Assembly: GCA_031002005.1 (NCBI GenBank)
Contig: CM061921.1
Span: 129,316,036-129,380,035 of the forward strand
DNA: 64,000 nucleotides
Reading direction: 5' to 3'
Source: Vandiemenella viatica
Taxonomy: Eukaryota > Arthropoda > Insecta > Orthoptera > Morabidae
Positions 35,226 through 45,089 of this stretch are shown piece by piece. Both the position numbers and the translations under genes were made by a program. A model generated the notes under the pieces. The model searched no databases. It was not told where the DNA came from and was given only the letters and a program-made list of their open reading frames with translations. Position 1 is the first letter of the stretch, and every line of letters begins with the position of its first letter.

Positions 35226-35462
35226 AGGAGACCTGCAATAGGTCTACTTTCAAATCCCAGGCCCCACATACTACCCATCCCAATTGTAGTTTTTAAACGG
35301 TTTTTCTGCAGTGATCTAGATAAATGCAGTGGCAGTGCACAATATCCACTACAAACTACACCTTTCATGAAACAAAAATACACATGTTGCATAAAACACA
35401 AGTTACACATGGGCAGTATGTGGGGGCAGGGATTTGAAAGTAGACCTATTGTAGGTCCCCTA
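35226..35462. repeat. Inverted repeat with 52-bp arms
   Basis: The left arm 35226-35277 (AGGAGACCTGCAATAGGTC ... CATACTACCCA) and the right arm 35410-35462 are reverse complements with about five mismatches. They enclose about 130 bp. No coding sequence is contained. It sits directly beside the 73-bp palindrome at 35495. Confidence 0.85.
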
Positions 35463-35494
35463 TGGTGGCTGGAAACAAACACAAAAAAGACAAA

Positions 35495-35567
35495 ATATAG
35501 TCTTCGCGGGTTTTCCGCCGTATGTTGTTGAACACAACATACGGTGGAAAACCCGCGAAGACTATAT
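35495..35567. repeat. Near-perfect 73-bp palindrome
   Basis: Arms of 34 bp with one mismatch (CCGCCG against CCACCG) surround a 5-bp centre. The left arm begins ATATAGTCTTCGCGGGTTTT. As RNA or single-stranded DNA it would form a very stable hairpin. It is followed by TTTCATCGATACGCCGTGAAAGCCTTCG. Confidence 0.92.
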
Positions 35568-35639
35568 TTCATCGATACGCCGTGAAAGCCTTCGTTCTCA
35601 CACAAAAAAGACAATCACATGTAACATAATATTTTGATA

Positions 35640-36780
35640 TTTAAACTTATTCTTGCAAGTAGATGAGACACTACATGAGGTCAGATGTTTAGTGAGTGGA
35701 GGACCCAGGTAGCATGCCATCAGCAGCTTTGGTGAGTTGTTCAAGGAGGCCGACGTTTCAAAAAAAAAAAAAACTCTTTGCTATAAAACAGTTGTTTAAA
35801 TTGTTCAACTTGCGAATGCTGGAATGTTCTGCCACTGGATGGGATAAGTTGTCAGTATAAACTGTTTGCCTGTGCCCAATCATTCTAACGAGTTGGTTAG
35901 TGGTGAGGCGTGTATATGAACTCGTACAGTGGAAGCAGGTGAGTTGATGTATGAGATTTGTTGTGGTGCGTGTGTCATGCCCAATTATAGAAAAGGTATC
36001 CCCTGTGGTCATACTGGAATAGGTGGTGGTAGCAGCCGGATGAATGTTGCATGCTATGCAGCGGAGTCTGTTGTATGGGAATAATCCATGTGGGAGTATT
36101 TGTGAATCAAAATATTTTTAGGATTAGGTTTTTCTTTGTATCTGCTTAACGTCTCTCTAATAGCGAGGTCTTTAGAGACGGGAAAGGATTGGGGGGGGGG
36201 CAAGGAATGGGAAGGAATTCGGCCATGGCCTTTTGAAGGAAGCATCGCGGCATTTACCTGGAGTGATTGGGAAACCATGGAAAACCCAAATCTGGATGCC
36301 CGGATGGGGATTCGAACCGCCGTCCTCCCAAATGCGAGGCCAGAACGCTAGCTGTTACACCACCACGCTCTGTGATTAGGTTTTGTGCTGAAGGATGTGC
36401 ATGGGGCAGTAGTCTGTGGAGGAACATAGGAAGTGATGCCCATGACAAAGGATCAAGTTAATGGACTGGTGACAAAAGAGGGGCTGCATATAGTTTTAAG
36501 AGGGATGGGGGATGGCACTGGAGTAGTTGTGTTAAGGGTGGGTTGTACCACGAGATATTTATTTTTGTTCTAGATCAGGGGACAGCAGCAGTAGATGAGG
36601 GCTTGGGACAGGTTTTGGGTGTATATGGAGAGATTCTTCATCTAAACACCTGCCACAGATGGCCAGGCTGTAAGGAGGAGAATGTCCAGTGTTTGATAGA
36701 TGGAAACTGATTGGTTGAAGTATTGTAGATTTGTAGGTTCAATATGATCACAGGTATGTATGCCAGCTCTCTAAACTTTA
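35640..36780 (-). pseudogene. PLE fragment, minus arm of a head-to-head pair
   Basis: The minus strand encodes the linker (36390-36780), is cut by a SINE, and continues with the endonuclease at 35758-36012. There TGDTFSIIGHDTRTTT precedes HQLTCFHCTSSYTRLTTNQ and the RMIGHRQTVYTDNLSHPVAE block. This is the PLE CxxC-containing linker followed by the GIY-YIG nuclease. Gly and Tyr positions are partly substituted and the frame is broken. The neighbour at 36785-38060 is a related copy in opposite orientation. Confidence 0.75.
36133..36372 (-). mobile_element. Family A SINE, copy 5
   Basis: Minus-strand copy with the B-box complement GGGATTCGAACC at about 36309. The word GATTAGGTTTT flanks it (about 36122-36132 and 36373-36383), an 11-bp target duplication. 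It splits the PLE at 35.6-36.8 kb. Confidence 0.92.
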
Positions 36781-36784
36781 CCTG

Positions 36785-38060
36785 GACATTTTTCCACACG
36801 TCACCTTTCTTGATGTAGATACGTTCTTATAGAATGGGGGTGTACATATCTATATTCATATCAAACCTACAAATCTAAAGTACCTACACTTTGACAGATG
36901 CCATCCCACCCACAACTAACATTCCCTTCCTTACAGCCTGGCCATCAGTGGAAGATGCAACTATTTCGATGAAGAATCTCTCTCCTAATACACCCAACAC
37001 CTGTCCCAAGCACTGTTATCCTCCTGAGATAGTACAAAAACAAATCTCGTGCACCAACCCATCCTTCTCACTACTACTTCAATGTCATACTCTTGAAAAT
37101 AAGAACAGTTCCACTTTCATAGCCACTACTTTACTGGTATCGAGTTCATTAACTTGATCCTTTGCCAGGGCCACGACTTCCTACGTCACTTCCCCGGAAT
37201 GCGCACCCTTCTCTATAAAATCCTGTCCACTGATGAGAGGCACATCCTTCGGCACACCACCCAATTTAAAAAATATCTTGGTTCACAAATACTCACCATA
37301 TGATTACCTGAAACCACCATCTTTCCCATAAAACAGACCCCATCGCAAAATGTGCACCATACACCCGGCTACCACCACCTATTCCAGTCTGGCCACAGGG
37401 GAAACCGTTTCTATCATTTGGCATGACACATGCACTACAACACACCATCAACTTACCTGCATCCACTGTATAAGTTCATATATTGGCCTCACCACTAACT
37501 CAATCGCCAACAGAATGAATGGGCACAGGAAAACAGTTTATAGTTTACACTGGTAACTTACAGATATTACATCTGATGGCAGATCACGCCTGTACCCACA
37601 AGTTGAACAATTTAAACATCAATTTTTACCGAAAGCTGTCACTAGATGCGAACTAGCTTACGAGAGTATCCTTGACACCAGCCATTTTCCTGGCCTCAAT
37701 CATTGATAAGACTTCTATTAGACCCAGCACTAGTTTTTATTATTTATCCATACTTCATTGATCAAACATTTAATATTTCCTACATAAAGCGTTTATATCC
37801 TCTCACGTTAATTACTTCGGTGATAACATTTATCTAGAGTTTTGATTATCAATTCAGTACTGGCTTGCCCCTCCCTAGCCAGGCCATGCTACCACTCAGT
37901 GCTATCACACCAGACCTCATTAAGTGTCACATCTACTTGCAAGAACAAGGTTCAACACCAAAATATTGAATTACATATGATAAACTTTTTTTGTGTTCAT
38001 CGTTCAGAGCTGCCATCATCTAAGGTAAGTGTTAGGTTGAATTTCCCTAACCTTCCTTAA
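36785..38060 (+). pseudogene. PLE fragment, plus arm of a head-to-head pair
   Basis: The plus strand starts at the RT C-terminus (HVTFLDVDTFL, about 36795), passes the linker (36891-37157) and reaches the endonuclease at 37350-37556. There TTYSSLATGETVSIIWHDT precedes HQLTCIHCISSYIGLTTNS and NRMNGHRKTVYSLHW. The 3' non-coding tail runs to about 38060 and ends with TCATCTAAGGTAAGTG, the usual PLE terminus here. It differs from the minus arm by many substitutions, so the pair is old or was formed from two lineages. Confidence 0.78.
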
Positions 38061-38204
38061 TTTTACTACCTTCAATCACTTTCCTGCCGATTGTTGTTGT
38101 TGTCATTATTATTATTATTTTGTGTCACTCAGTAGTCTGAACTTAACTTTCTCGTTCAGACTCAAGTAGCTAAAAAACCATTTGTTTGATTAATATATAT
38201 ATAT

Positions 38205-38440
38205 ATTACCTGCTTAACGTCTCTCTAACAGCAAGGTCTTTAGAGACGGGAAAGGATGGGGAGGCAAGGAATGGGAAGGAATTCGGCCGTGGCCTTTTGA
38301 AGGAAGCATCCCAGCATTTGCCTGGAGTGATTTGGGAAACCATGGAAAACCCAAATCTGGATGCCCGGACGGGGATTCGCAACCGCCATCCTCCCGAATG
38401 CGGGGCCAGAACGCTAGCAGTTACACCACCACGCTCGGTC
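38205..38440 (-). mobile_element. Family A SINE, copy 6
   Basis: Minus-strand copy lacking a long T-run. It starts at CTGCTTAACGTCTCTCTAAC and ends at ACCACCACGCTCGGTC. The complement of the B box has one inserted base (GGATTCGCAACC). The subgroup with the CTGCTTAACGTC end also includes copies at 36.1, 50.3 and 52.4 kb. Confidence 0.9.
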
Positions 38441-38559
38441 AAAAATATATTAACACACATGTTAAACTAAAGGAAGACATGAATATCAAATTATAAAGCA
38501 TACTGAAACAATTCTCTTCAGTATGAGGCAGACAGGAACCAATGGATGTTGGGAACGAC

Positions 38560-38645
38560 AACAAAAACAATGGAGTAGGAAGAAATGCTGCCAGGTGATA
38601 CTTTTACAGGAAGGAAAACTAAAACATACACACCTCTCACCATAG
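38560..38645 (-). mobile_element. PLE terminal module, left of the solo LTR
   Basis: The end ACACACCTCTCACCATAG continues at 39413 (ATAGATGAAGAGAGGGTGC) once the LTR is removed, giving the PLE terminus word CACCATAGATGAAG. Confidence 0.65.
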
Positions 38646-39412
38646 TGTAATAGTCCAATTGTAATATAGTTAAAGTTATCGCATTAGTCTGTTGCAGGCG
38701 CATGGCAAGAAGCAGGCAACGCCCTGGCCCGGCAAGTAGATTACGCTAACTAGCGAATCAGCAAATAGCTGGCCGCTCACACAGGCAGTCGCGTGTATAA
38801 CCTTCGAGAAAGCAATGGAAACATCAGGTCATTGGCTGACCAACTGACAACGGTAAAACGTGACCAGCTCTCTCGTGGAGCTTCTAGAACAGGATTGAAA
38901 ACGGAGGTCATTGCCTGGTCGTTAAGGCTAGGTAAGCTGTCACGCTGTCGTCACGGGGGGAACGCATATAAATGATCCATCCTGAGGTCAGAGGGGGGTC
39001 ATTTGCAAGAGTGAATATCGGCCGCCACTATGTCCATCTGAGCATCGAACTGCGCCTCGCCCGCCTTACAGCCCGCCAAGCCACAAGATGGTAGTGAGTG
39101 TTACCTGCCCAATTGGCCTAACAGTAGCTACGCAGTTCTATTGATGGGGAGCCACTAAAGTTGTATTCTCCATAGCTGAAGATTAATAAACCAGAAGAGG
39201 TGTGCCAACTTGCTCTTTTAGTAGAAGCTTCCTTCACCGCAATCTGTAACTCAAACTGTTCAGTATTATCCACTAGCATCCAGACAAGGAAGGATGCCGG
39301 AGCTGTGACACCGAGAGAACCGACGGACAAGTTAGTTCCCGTCAGACCTGCACTGTAGCACAACCTTCTCAGCCATTCCTGACAAGCACGTAGTAGCGAA
39401 CTGGCTATTACA
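38646..39412 (+). mobile_element. Solo LTR of a retrovirus-like retrotransposon
   Basis: The 767-bp unit starts TGTAATAG and ends CTATTACA, an 8-bp terminal inverted repeat with TG...CA ends. It is flanked by a 4-bp duplication ATAG (38642-38645 and 39413-39416). A TATA-like box (CATATAAAT) lies at about 38964-38972 and a polyadenylation signal AATAAA at about 39187, as expected for U3-R-U5 on the plus strand. The G+C content is clearly higher than in the surroundings. There is no internal region, so it arose by LTR recombination. A 4-bp duplication fits Gypsy-type elements. The 114-codon minus frame inside it is not a gene. Confidence 0.88.
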
Positions 39413-39785
39413 ATAGATGAAGAGAGGGTGCAGCAGCAACAAAACAGGCTGCACAAACACAAGAAACAACACTTCTGGCTATGCCCTTATTCTTGAAAAT
39501 AAAAACAGGTGACTCATTTCGCGCAGGCACTAGTGTCAACACAGTCACATGAATGGTGGTTTTGACTGGTATGATCGGAGTGGAAGTTGTGTGGGAGTAA
39601 AATCAACATCAATAGAATTGTTAATTGAGGAAAAGAAAATAATCAAAATAAAACAAAAAAATTGAGAAATATAAAAGAGATGGAAAATTATTACTAAATG
39701 TAAGGGATAAATACAAAACGTAAACAAAATGAAATTTTGAAAAAATCTACCTATATAAATTAATTATATTAGCAAGTGATGGGGA
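39413..39785 (-). mobile_element. PLE 3' region, left of helicase insertion
   Basis: The PLE terminus (39413-39530, with the complement of GAATAAGGGCATAG) is followed by an A-rich stretch that matches 19.98-20.08 kb (AAATTAATTATATTAGCAAG). The same element continues at about 40705. Confidence 0.55.
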
Positions 39786-40704
39786 ATTGTTTGTTTAATG
39801 TTCCAGAAGGCATGTTACCTTTTAACTTACAGTTGCACTAGTGAGCAGAAAGAAGTTTTGAGTGTGATGATTCTTTTTGTAATGAACCGTCGTAACTCAT
39901 ATAGATTCATAGTTGAATACCCTGCCTCCTTTTGGTCAAACCAATACTGTTTCATTAAATTTCATCCAATAGATTTGACATATGCAAATTGGGCCAGGGA
40001 AATGGTGTCTCAATGGAATGATAGATTAAAATTTGATTTCAGTAAGTTATTGTATTTGTGGGGGTTGTCTGGTTTTGGAAAAAGTTCATTGTTTGATATT
40101 TTGTTAGACTATTCAAAGAATAAAATGCAATTTTTGAACTTAGTCCATCAGACTTTTGCTTTAAAAATCTTTCTGATACATACAAAGCAATTGTTTGAGG
40201 AATTTTACTATGATAGATGGTGAAATTACGATATGGAACCAAAACGGTTATTTGAGGGAGCACCATTTCCAACAAATGTAAAATTTTCATGATCTAAAAC
40301 AGTTTGCTGTAACGTACCAATAATTTTAATATCTAATTATGAATGATATCACAGACAATGCTTGTGATAGGCATTTATTACACGTTTATGCTGATCACAA
40401 ATTTTGACTTTCTCCAGTAAAGGTAGAACCACAATATATTACCAATGATTCACCACTGTGGGGTTCAACAACTATACTTTCATTGCAGAACACCAATCTA
40501 TCGGGTTAAAGGATTATATTATCACACGTTCCTACTATGATTAATGATGTTTGCACTGATAATTATATTGTTATTGTGAAAATGGGTAGTAAGAAAGATG
40601 AAAAGGAGAAACTGTCTACAAATTTTAAACAAAACTATTGAAAAATACTCTGGTTCTTACGGCTGCAACAGTAATGCTGCTAACAGTAGCTAAATGGTGT
40701 ATAA
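39786..40704 (+). pseudogene. Endogenous virus-like SF3 helicase relic inserted in a PLE
   Basis: The plus frame 39798-40223 contains a P-loop (GLSGFGKSS, residues about 87-95, fitting GxxGxGKS) after a conserved lead-in with WAREM and W at fixed spacing. After one stop at 40221 it continues with a block ending PIILISNYE at about 40300-40330. That has the place and form of SF3 helicase motif C (hydrophobic strand then S-N). SF3 helicases occur in Rep/NS1 proteins of small DNA viruses and in some mobile elements. No endonuclease domain and no capsid gene were found. Stops occur throughout the rest. The copy is a fossil, and its virus family cannot be told from the sequence alone. Confidence 0.6.
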
Positions 40705-41068
40705 AGCATACATGAGAACTATCTGAGATTAAGGACCAGGAAGTCTGGTATCCAGAATGTGTTGATAGACCAATTTCCAGCTATGGAGTTTGGATAGAGA
40801 TATAGTTTCAGGGTGTGCTCTGTAGGCTTTGACTATGAAATAGCTACTGATGTCACACGAGTTGAGATGGGCAGCAACAGTGTGGTCAAAATTTTGGGAT
40901 TAAACTATTTGTCAGTGACCATTCATTTTGATGGATAATTGGTTTGTGATGTAAGAACTCTGGCAATGGAGGTATATGAGATTGGAAGTGGTACAGGAGG
41001 GATGACCCATGATATGGTAGGGTTACAACAGACAAAATTACAGTTGGTATTGGATTGAGATTCTTCTT
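40705..41068 (-). pseudogene. PLE GIY-YIG fragment, right of helicase insertion
   Basis: The sequence resumes with ATCTGAGATTAAGG, as at 20.11 kb. The minus frame then covers the degraded endonuclease (complement of ACCATTCATTTTGATGG corresponds to RMNGH) and upstream linker. Confidence 0.6.
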
Positions 41069-41293
41069 CTTTTACTTATGGCTTTACGCCTCACTGATGT
41101 CGAGGTCATTAAAGGTGGGAAAGGACTGGGAATGGGAAGGAATTTGGCCATGGCCTTTGGACTGAAGCGTTGTGGCATTCACCTGGAGTGATTTAGGGAA
41201 ACCATGGAAAACCCAAGTCTGGATAGGGATTTGAAGCCGCATCCTCCCAAATGCAAGGTCAGAGCGTTAACTGGTCACCAACCACGCTCAGTG
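41069..41293 (-). mobile_element. Family A SINE, copy 7
   Basis: Minus-strand copy from CTTTTACTTATGG to ACCACGCTCAGTGG. The diverged words GGTATTGGATTGAG (about 41047) and GGCATTAGACTGAG (41292) flank it as a possible target duplication. The B-box complement is damaged (GGGATTTGAAGCC). Confidence 0.85.
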
Positions 41294-42140
41294 GCATTAG
41301 ACTGAGTGTTGTGTTGTAAACAGTTTGTTGGTAGGGGATATTTGTGTATGGACCAATTGCAGAGAATAATTATGAGTTATAAGGGCATGTATCAGATTGT
41401 TGAGGTAATTGTTGGTCAGAGTAGATGTGCCTACCTTGGATGGCTAGGCTGTAGGACAGAGCATTTTGTGTGATATGGATGGAAACTATCAAAGTGGAGT
41501 TATTGCTTTAAGTTTGTGGGTTTGATGTGCACAGAGGTGTCAAGGATGGTCATTAGGGTGTGGCTGTGCGAGTAGGTTCATGAGAAGTTTAGGGAGTGGA
41601 TGTTGTTCAGAGAGTTTAGGAAAACCAGAAAGTGATTTTCACCATTGGTCCGGATCATAAACATATCATCTGTATATCTTAACCAAACAGAGGGTTGTAA
41701 GGGAATGCAGGAGTGCATCATAACTGATAAAATGTTATTGTATTCAAAGGTGAAGAAATTTTTTGTTTGGATAAAGTGGGCCAGTGGAATGAGAAAGACA
41801 GTGCTAAGGAAATTGTATGGAGGGCACATGTTGAGGTAGCATTCAAGGACACTATGGCTTCTTTCTTCTTCTGGCTTTACGCCTGGTCAATGTCAAGGTT
41901 GTTAGAGGTGGGAAGGGAGTGGGTCAAGGAACGGGAAAGTATTTGGCCTTTTAAAGGAGCCATGGAGTGATTTGGGGAAACGATGGAGGACTCAAATCTG
42001 GATGGTCAGAGTAGTATTAGACCCTGTGTCCTCCTGAATGTGAAGCTCACCCACCACCTCAGTGACACTATGGGGAAGCTAGTGTAGAATGAGGTGACGT
42101 CTGTGGAAATTAGTAAGGGATCTACAGCTACGTGTGTGGA
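41294..42140 (-). pseudogene. PLE reverse transcriptase palm fragment
   Basis: The minus frame 41578-41829 reads SVWLRYTDDMFMI, which holds the RT catalytic box in the form YTDD, then FLVFLNSLNNIHSLNFS, the block that follows it in PLEs. Upstream sequence continues at 42058-42140 beyond a SINE. No nuclease follows in frame, although 41294-41570 is linker-like. It is broken. Confidence 0.8.
41857..42058 (-). mobile_element. Family A SINE, copy 8 (degenerate)
   Basis: An older minus-strand copy with several deletions (the GGAAGCATCC block is missing). It is flanked by GACACTATGG at 41847-41856 and 42060-42069, a clean 10-bp target duplication that proves insertion into the PLE. Confidence 0.85.
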
Positions 42141-42464
42141 AGCAATTGAAAGAATTTAAGTCGAAATTTTTTGTTCAGTTTTTATTCAAATTTTTAATTT
42201 TTTATACAATTTTTACCCGTTTCAGAAGTTAACATTTTTGCCGATATTGTTTTTGTTCCCCCACCACCTCCAATCAGATTTATAAGGCTAGCTGTCCTCT
42301 TCTCTTTAACTGTGATGAGTGGTGGCTAAATCTTTTATTTCTGTTTAAATATTTCTTGTTTGCAGTTTTTATATCTTAATGTCTGTTAGAGGAGCATCTT
42401 TTTTCATTTATCTGCCAAAGCAGTGGCATTGTTGCTCGCTTTTGATGGAATATCAGGAAGAATG
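42141..42464. other. No gene seen
   Basis: T-rich sequence, possibly the 5' part of the preceding PLE. Confidence 0.4.
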
Positions 42465-42472
42465 GTACAGTG

Positions 42473-43033
42473 CAGTGTTTCTCAACATGTGGACCAGAAA
42501 ACAGTCAAAAATAAAACTGCGGAACTCTTAGCTTATATGGGCCTACTATTTTTTTTTTTTTTTTTTACATCTGGGACATTTTATTAATATCGTATAATAT
42601 TAACATAATGTAATAAATCTTTACAGAAACACAGTTATGAAACTGGAAGTGAACTATTAAAAGTTGACCAAACTCTTAATATTTAGCAACCAAATGAATA
42701 CAAATGAATATTACTATAGGTCGGATAACTACATCACCGACCTATATGCTCGAAATAAAAGCCACTAGACAGTACACCATTTATTTTGATTACTTCACGA
42801 CTCTTACATTTTCAATCCTACCACGTACCATGGAACATCACACCTACTACTAGACCCTCGAAAAATGGTCTTTTACTTAATCCTTAGATGAATGGCACTT
42901 TTTTTTTATGCCAACTGAAAATTACTAGACTATTGTAGAAACAATTCTAAACAGTATCTACATTTATAATATTCCACCTGAACCATCTTCATGGACCACT
43001 AGTGCTCCGCATACTACAGGCTGAGAAACACTG
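42473..43033. mobile_element. hAT-type MITE
   Basis: The ends CAGTGTTTCTCAACATGTGG and the complement of the right end (CAGTGTTTCTCAGCCTGTAG) are terminal inverted repeats of the classic hAT form. The flanks GTACAGTG (42465-42472) and GTATAGAG (43034-43041) match at 6 of 8 positions, as expected for an old 8-bp duplication. There is no coding capacity over 561 bp. Confidence 0.8.
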
Positions 43034-43041
43034 GTATAGAG

Positions 43042-43885
43042 TATTTTGCCAAACTGCTAAGCTTCTGCAAAAAAATTTTCTTCCCATGACTTTACATCAC
43101 TGAATATAGAGAAAAACTTTCAACAGTCGTTTCAAAGATTTAGATAAAAAGTATTTAACAAATGACATTTTCATTTTCAGAGTGATTCCACCAAAAGTCC
43201 AATAAAACTGTAGCAATTATAATGATACAGCTGAAAATTTAATTACCATGAAGGATTACCGAAAATAACTCGAAGGTTATGAAATTAACAATGTTGGGTA
43301 TAACATGAAATGATTGGAACAGCAGAGCAACAACGAATATACATGACCAGTAAAGCCAATTGATTTTTCAAATTGGGATATAAATTGGTGGCTGGGAGCA
43401 TCAAGTGTGCTATAAGATCATCTCCAGTGAGTAACATCATGAATAAATGACTGGCCTGCACCAAACTAGATTTTTGTAGTGGATACTGTTTACTCACACA
43501 GCAAATAACAAAATGTAAATGATTCAAAAGTGAAGGCCATAAAACAAACAAAATTATAGATATCAAGAAAAATGACAACCACCACCACACCAGCAAATTA
43601 TAGTTTAAGATATAATGTTTTCTGTTTCAGAACTCTTCCAGCAGCACATTCTGGCAGAATACTTCTCAAATGTGTGTCGTCAGGAGAGTTCTTCTTAGGA
43701 TGGCAAATATAACTGCTTTGTCCAAGAATGAACAGTTGGCAGATGTGAGTATTGAATCTGTGTATGATATGGTCAAACAACAACCTACTATTAAGAGTGC
43801 TTCATCATGTAAAGCTTATCATAAACTATATAGCACATCTCATTTCAGTCTTCACAAGCTAATGAAAGTTTCACCTTATAATATT
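43042..43885. other. No gene seen
   Basis: The minus frames at 43285-43596 and 43598-43783 are moderately long but have no recognised domain or splice context. Confidence 0.4.
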
Positions 43886-43940
43886 TGTTGTTGTTGGGGT
43901 TTTATGGTGCGCCAACAATGCAGTCATTACAGAATTAAGG
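43886..43940 (-). mobile_element. SINE family C 3' end with (GTT)n tail
   Basis: The module GTTGTTGTTG...TTTTATGGTGCGCCAACAATGCAGTCATTA resembles those at 49.11 and 59.22 kb (TTTTAGGGCGCGTCAAC...GGTCATTAG). The tail lies at the left, so the sense strand is minus. Confidence 0.5.
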
Positions 43941-43989
43941 CTTTCCCGGTGTGTCAACTCTATGGCCTCCCACTGGGGAAGCGTATCAA

Positions 43990-44995
43990 TCAGATGTTGG
44001 GAGCGCTCTGTGACTCCATCTTCTGGCGAACTGTCGGGTTACTGGACTGCTTGCTATTATATAGCCCTCACTGAGCAACAGTTTCCGCCGACGTCATAGT
44101 CACATGTGCCTCTCTATGTCAAGGTGGTGGGTAGGCGAATGCAACTCGCATGCTCCAAGCAGCGCTGAGACACGTAGGGATAAGTCTGCCCAATATACTG
44201 CTGCTCCCATTCATAAGGGATGGAATAAACACCAGAACTGTCTGAGACCCAAACCACTGAGCAGTAAGTGCTTTATCAGCCTGGGTAGATGGAAGAAAGT
44301 CTTCATGCCAGCTTTGCCTAACATTCCGACTATTTTTTGCTGAACTCACTCCAACATAAGGTAAAAATGCGTGTCACTCAGCCTCTTACTGTAATGCTTT
44401 CCTCTTCTCTTCCATGCAGAAAGCTCTTTCAATCTTGGCTTCACTGTATCCATTCGTGTGGAAAGTGAATCGCAGACGGTGTAGTTCAGTTGGAAGTCTT
44501 GCTGAATCACAGAAGGCTATGGCAAGAACATTCGATGCAATTCCACGCTTTACAGTTCCAACTGAAACAAGTAACGAAGTCAGCTATGGCACTACACAGC
44601 GTAGAGCAGAGACTCGGTTTTGACTTTGACAGTACATGAATATTACTACACGCAAATGGGTACTGGGACAGTGTGACCCAGGAGGATGCGGAAATTTGTT
44701 TTGTGGAAGTCCTGGTAAACAGTACTGGCTACCCAACTTAGCCAACTAAGAGTAACAACACAGGGCAGTTGAGAAAATGCAAGAATGAACTCTGAACTAC
44801 AACTGACATCCTCCACCGCATATATCCCCAACATGTCTCTCACCCCACTCCCCGTACCTACCCACTACCTCGGCAAAGAGAGGCACTTGGCACATATGAC
44901 AACGAGGGCTATATAATAGCAAGCACTCCAGTAAACCAACACTTTGCTAGAAGATGGAGTCACAGAACGGCCCAGAAGCGTTGCATCTGATTGAT
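43990..44995 (-). pseudogene. PLE fragment flanked by inverted terminal copies
   Basis: The minus strand at 44110-44640 encodes the PLE linker and nuclease start in broken frames: NGYSEAKIERA-like residues near 44420-44450, a 76-codon frame at 44119-44349, and an YIGQTYPYVSQRCLEH-type GIY-YIG core near 44170. Inverted copies of a 110-bp end sequence (GGGCTATATAATAGCAAGCA, AGAAGATGGAGTCACAGA) lie at 43999-44110 and 44885-44990. PLEs are known for terminal copies in odd orientations. The copy is inactive. Confidence 0.72.
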
Positions 44996-45089
44996 GGGCT
45001 CCCGCGGTAAGAGGTCTGAGAAGTTTTTGTACAACATTGTCATTACTGTCATTGGAGTTCTCAAAATATGGGTACTTAAGAACAATCAT

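Noticed and set aside
39118..39462. 114-codon minus frame with a signal-like hydrophobic start
   Set aside because: It lies antisense within the solo LTR (38646-39412) and runs into the PLE terminus, so it is a chance frame created by the LTR insertion.
43285..43783. Two minus frames with hydrophobic stretches
   Set aside because: No recognised domain, no acceptor/donor pair and no partner exons, so the evidence is insufficient for a gene.
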